Source: Rhodospirillales bacterium
Lineage (GTDB): Bacteria; Pseudomonadota; Alphaproteobacteria; Rhodospirillales; Casp-alpha2
Length of the DNA stretch: 54,669 bases
Reading direction: 5' to 3'
NCBI GenBank assembly: GCA_028825025.1
Contig: JAPKAX010000002.1
Location: 1-54,669, forward strand
The notes below the pieces were generated by a model. It saw only the letters and a program-made list of their open reading frames with translations. It was not told the DNA's origin and made no database searches. Shown here piece by piece: positions 51,699 to 54,669 of this stretch. Both the position numbers and the translations under genes were made by a program. Each line of letters starts with the position of its first letter. The first letter of the stretch is position 1.

Positions 51699-53093
51699 TC
51701 AGCCGCTTTGACCCATCGTCAGACTTATCAGATTACTCACATCTGCGAACGAGTCTAGATCGGCAACCGCTGCAATCAAGGCGTCGACCTGATCGCGGGA
51801 AGATGCCTCGCGACCTTGGTCCATACAGCGCCTGAACTTTTCTTCATTCTCATCTGGGCTCAGCGGATTATCTGGGTGACCGTACACACAAGGCAGGGTC
51901 ACGTTATAAACGGCCCCTGATTTCAAGCGAACTGAAACGGTCTGAGGATTGAGCGCATTTTGGTCTGGGTTATCATCCAGCACTACATCAACAAGAGACG
52001 CATAGAGATGAATATCCTCGTCTTCCAGCGCTGACATGCCGCGAAAATCAGGAACATCAACGGTACCCTTTTTCAGGAAAACCCCAGCGACAAATCTCAG
52101 ACACAGTTTGGCATAATTTGCTTCTGGTGATGGCACGTCTTCTCGCCCGACCAGGCGGTGCACCAGCGGAGGAACGCGACACTCAATTTTTTCAATATCG
52201 TCGGATAGGAAGCCGTAAGTATCCATTAATTGACCTAACCCATCCACCACTCCGTGCGTCAGGCGTCCGCTCGGGTAAGGCTTGTGTGCTAGGTTCAATA
52301 CTTGCCAATCCTTCCCAAGGTTTTCCAAGAAGGACCAGATGTCGTGGTCGTTTTGTTCGAATAATGTGAGGTAACCATATGGCCCGGTCAAAATGTCATG
52401 TGGTCCCCTAAAGCCAGCGACGGCCAAGTCAACGGCACCGATTGCTGCTCGCGCATTAAAACCGACCTGCAAGCCAAGCATGGGAGAGCCTTCAACGTGA
52501 GGCTGCAAAGTTCCGCTGGTTTGAGCGTACTGCGCACCTAAGGCATTCTTAAGTGATACCGCGTCGAGCCCAGCAAGCTTTCCGATTGCCGCAGCCGCCC
52601 CAAAACCACCCGCCGTTGCGGGTCTAAAAAAAGTTAAGGGTGCATCAGTAACAACACCCAACATCGTAGAGACGTCGACGCCAATAGCCAGTGCCGTGAT
52701 CAGATCACGCCCACTAATGATCCGCCCACGCAGAGCTTCACGTTCTGTCCATGCAAAAACAGCAGATAAAATTGTTGCCATTGGATGAAGAACGGCACCT
52801 TCATGAACGCAATCGAATTCCAAGCAATGGATCTGATAAGCATTTACAATTGCTGCCGATTGCGCCGACATGCGTTCCCCGGTCAGCCAAACCGATGCTT
52901 CCGGTGCGTCGCCCCACGATTTGGCCAGAGCGATTAGCTCTGCGACCTGGGCCCCAGATGTGCCCGCTGTCCCAACCCCGATCGTATCAAGCAAAAAGGT
53001 TTTTACTTTTTCGACAACGCGTGGCGGTAGATCTTCAAAACTAGTATTTATAACGTGATCAGCAACAGCATCGAGCGGGTTTTGATCTTTCAT
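51699..53093 (-). CDS. MmgE/PrpD family protein
   Basis: A 464-residue MmgE/PrpD protein, second in the window. TFLLDTIGVGTAGTSGAQV and YQIHCLEFDCVHEGAVLHPMATI match the dehydratase N-terminal domain, FFRPATAGGFGAAAAIGKLAG follows, and LAHKPYPSGRLTHGVVDGLG replaces the KPWPxCRHTH-type active site (here KPYPSGRLTHG). This variation suggests a different substrate from the neighbour at 47776. It begins 3 bp before the PuuE-like gene's stop, so they are cotranscribed. The reaction cannot be named. Confidence 0.9.
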   Translation of the reverse strand: MKDQNPLDAVADHVINTSFEDLPPRVVEKVKTFLLDTIGVGTAGTSGAQVAELIALAKSWGDAPEASVWLTGERMSAQSAAIVNAYQIHCLEFDCVHEGAVLHPMATILSAVFAWTEREALRGRIISGRDLITALAIGVDVSTMLGVVTDAPLTFFRPATAGGFGAAAAIGKLAGLDAVSLKNALGAQYAQTSGTLQPHVEGSPMLGLQVGFNARAAIGAVDLAVAGFRGPHDILTGPYGYLTLFEQNDHDIWSFLENLGKDWQVLNLAHKPYPSGRLTHGVVDGLGQLMDTYGFLSDDIEKIECRVPPLVHRLVGREDVPSPEANYAKLCLRFVAGVFLKKGTVDVPDFRGMSALEDEDIHLYASLVDVVLDDNPDQNALNPQTVSVRLKSGAVYNVTLPCVYGHPDNPLSPDENEEKFRRCMDQGREASSRDQVDALIAAVADLDSFADVSNLISLTMGQSG

Positions 53094-53095
53094 TT

Positions 53096-53971
53096 TTAAG
53101 GTCCTTTGGGGGCAGGAACGCTATTAGCAAAATGTTGTGCAATTTGCAACCGAGTAGCGCACCAAACATCTTTTTTACTTTCAACGTAATAAATAAATTT
53201 CGCCAGCGCGGCAATTCGCCCCGGCCGTCCGATAATGCGGAGATGAAGACCCAGCGACATCATTCGTGGCTGCTCGGCTCCTTCAGCATAAAGTTGATCA
53301 AAGGTTGCAATTGCATAATCAAGCCATTGGTCTGGGGTGTAACCGGGGGCAGTCCAGAATTTCATATCATTTGTATCTAACGCATAAGGGACAATGACTA
53401 TTGGCTTGGTTCCAGTCGATGTTTCAACTAAGTCCCAGCGCGGCACATCGTCAGAAAAATCGTCCATATGGTAAAGAAATCCAGCTTCGGCGAGCAGGCG
53501 GCGGGTGCGGTCGGTGTGCAAATAGCGTGACAGCCAGCCATAGGGTCTGGTCCCCGTGGTCTTGGAAATACTACTGACGGCCTTGTCGATAAACTCTTTT
53601 TCGCGCGTCTCATCATAGGAAAATTGATGCACCCAGCGCCAACCATGGCTACAGGCTTCATGTCCACCATCAACAATCATACGCGCTACATGTGGTGCAG
53701 ATTCCAACGATTGAGCCGCCGCCGTGACCGTTGCGGTGACCCCATGGTCGGCAAACAAACCAAACACCCGCGGTGCCCCGGCTCGCAATCCGTATTCATA
53801 ATTGCTTTCATTGGCGTAGTTACGAATCGGTATTTTTAACACAACACCCAGTTCGTCAACCGGCTCAGGCCCCTTGTCACCACGCCCAATTGACATTTCC
53901 GAGCCTTCTTCAACATTGACGACAAAGGACATGGCTAGGCGTGCTTTATTTGGCCAGTGAAACGATGACAT
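53096..53971 (-). CDS. Polysaccharide deacetylase family protein, PuuE/allantoinase-like
   Basis: A protein of about 291 residues with the NodB-type fold. RLAMSFVVNVEEGSEMSIG is the PuuE-style start with Asn-Val-Glu-Glu-Gly, GLFADHGVTATVTAAAQSLE follows, and GGHEACSHGWRWVHQFSYDE holds the His region of the metal site. In this family members include metal-light allantoinase and N-deacetylases of small molecules. ATG 53971, with AGGAGA seven bases upstream, replaces the ORF-track start (54025). It heads the minus-strand group containing the second PrpD and CoA-transferase genes. Confidence 0.87.
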   Translation of the reverse strand: MSSFHWPNKARLAMSFVVNVEEGSEMSIGRGDKGPEPVDELGVVLKIPIRNYANESNYEYGLRAGAPRVFGLFADHGVTATVTAAAQSLESAPHVARMIVDGGHEACSHGWRWVHQFSYDETREKEFIDKAVSSISKTTGTRPYGWLSRYLHTDRTRRLLAEAGFLYHMDDFSDDVPRWDLVETSTGTKPIVIVPYALDTNDMKFWTAPGYTPDQWLDYAIATFDQLYAEGAEQPRMMSLGLHLRIIGRPGRIAALAKFIYYVESKKDVWCATRLQIAQHFANSVPAPKGP

Positions 53972-54034
53972 TAACAATTCTCCTGGTGACTCAAGAATTC
54001 GGATCGCAATATAAATTTTAAGCAAAATAGAGCC

Positions 54035-54265
54035 ATGAATTGTATAAACTCTTTTACCTCTGATCCAGCGGCCCGATTTTATGATATTCTAATGGCAAAT
54101 ATTTATCTGAATAAATTTGACATTTATCGGGAGGCTGTCAATCCCTTTCACCACATGGTGTTGTCAGATAGATGCGAGCTGGTTTCAATTAAGCATGATA
54201 TTGCAGCTATTATGCATTATAAAGTTGCTGCCAATCGGCAAGAGCAGCGTCAAGTCGAACTTTAA
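54035..54265 (+). CDS. Small protein of unknown function, possibly truncated
   Basis: A 76-residue frame divergent from the deacetylase gene, starting only 63 bp from that gene's ATG. It contains ARFYDILMANIYLNKFDIYR and CELVSIKHDIAAIMHYKVAA. The pattern faintly recalls the first helices of an NTF2/SnoaL-like domain, which would be about 130 residues, so it may be a truncated copy. There is no good ribosome site. It could also be a chance frame in the promoter region. Confidence 0.35.
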   Translation: MNCINSFTSDPAARFYDILMANIYLNKFDIYREAVNPFHHMVLSDRCELVSIKHDIAAIMHYKVAANRQEQRQVEL

Positions 54266-54669
54266 ATGTATTTCTTGAATTTAGATGTTGTCCCTTATTT
54301 AGGTGGTTAAAAACTGATGAGTGAGTATAGGCGGATCTAACGAGCGAACATTGGGCGAACCGATTTATCTAATGACGCACAGTTTCATGACAGACATTGA
54401 TGCCCCGTTCATGGAGTAAGTCTTTAACATTGCGTAATAAAAGTGGAAATCTGATGGACATCGTCACATCAAGCTGGATGATTTAAGGTGACGTTTTAAA
54501 TAGCGGAATAGATTATGATTTTTTATCCCGTAACTTAATAAAAATATCGAGATGTCATTAAATTTGAATTTAATCTGACAGTGCTGTGCACACTTTGCAA
54601 CTTCGGTTTAAAGCTATCTCATTTCTTAAAACTCAGTGTCCTTGTGTGTTAAGTTTTACATTAGTTTCA
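54266..54669. other. 404-bp AT-rich window end without a recognisable gene
   Basis: No supported ORF, RNA gene or terminator is seen. Short frames such as MTHSFMTDIDAPFME near 54370 are interrupted by stops and may be decayed coding sequence linked to the preceding small frame. A gene may begin beyond the window edge. Confidence 0.5.

Noticed and set aside
1-54669. CRISPR arrays, tRNA or rRNA genes, transposases, phage or toxin-antitoxin systems
   Set aside because: Read for and not found. The only clear direct repeat is the 27-bp duplication at pmbA.

Overview
The window reads as chromosomal DNA of a Gram-negative, heterotrophic alphaproteobacterium, probably free-living and aquatic. A lipid A/Kdo gene block shows an outer membrane with LPS. 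A SAM-II riboswitch in front of metZ is a largely alphaproteobacterial signature. TRAP, DMT, MFS and LysE-type carriers, many SDR, aldo/keto and GMC oxidoreductases, and two MmgE/PrpD genes point to uptake and oxidation of small organic acids. I cannot assign a genus from sequence alone. I see no tRNA, rRNA, CRISPR array, intact insertion sequence or phage gene.

Layout. 1-6.2 kb: a sugar- or sugar-acid-type catabolic group (aldo/keto reductase, NIPSNAP and EthD-like small proteins, DMT carrier, SDR, amidohydrolase) containing a badly broken SAF-domain dehydrogenase-like gene. 6.3-9.9 kb: MFS carrier, LysE exporter, and a MarR regulator with an EmrA/HlyD-type adaptor that has no pump gene beside it. 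10-17.2 kb (minus strand): a catabolic operon led by a TRAP transporter (order P-M-Q), two small uncharacterised membrane proteins, an enolase-superfamily dehydratase, a deleted aldo/keto reductase, a cupin and an SDR. 17.5-21.4 kb: a CMD-family protein divergent from an SDR lacking YxxxK, then a GMC oxidoreductase and an HpcH aldolase. 21.4-28.5 kb: pmbA, msbA-like, DUF374 acyltransferase, waaA, lpxK and an lpxL-like gene, five of them joined by 4-bp overlaps. 28.8-34.2 kb (plus strand): 2-oxoacid:ferredoxin oxidoreductase (korA-korB), an adrenodoxin-reductase-type flavoprotein, a rhodanese and an Asp/Glu racemase-family protein. 34.2-35.5 kb: metZ with its SAM-II riboswitch and terminator. 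35.7-39.9 kb: a TehA/SLAC1 remnant and hyuB-hyuA. 40-44.9 kb: an RRM protein, a DMT carrier, a 730-residue metallo-beta-lactamase/cyclic-nucleotide-binding protein, and a chemoreceptor remnant. 45-54 kb: amidase, PaaK-like ligase, two MmgE/PrpD genes, two broken CoA-transfer genes and a PuuE-like deacetylase.

How the genes may work together. The sugar-acid genes fit a non-phosphorylative route (dehydrogenase, lactonase, dehydratase, aldolase), but substrates are inferred. KorAB with the FprA-like reductase could couple 2-oxoacid oxidation to NADP through a ferredoxin encoded elsewhere. The lipid A genes form one envelope operon. The 45-54 kb group looks like a CoA-thioester pathway that has lost two of its CoA-handling steps.

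Six loci (3.9, 11.2, 35.7, 44.6, 49.3 and 50.5 kb) are broken by in-frame stops, frameshifts or deletions, while the core genes are intact. This suggests erosion of accessory metabolism, although some single-base indels in homopolymers could be assembly errors. The least familiar items are the MBL/cNMP protein, the TRAP operon with two extra membrane proteins, and the KorAB-FprA-rhodanese cluster. I see no convincing evidence for a wholly new multi-gene system.
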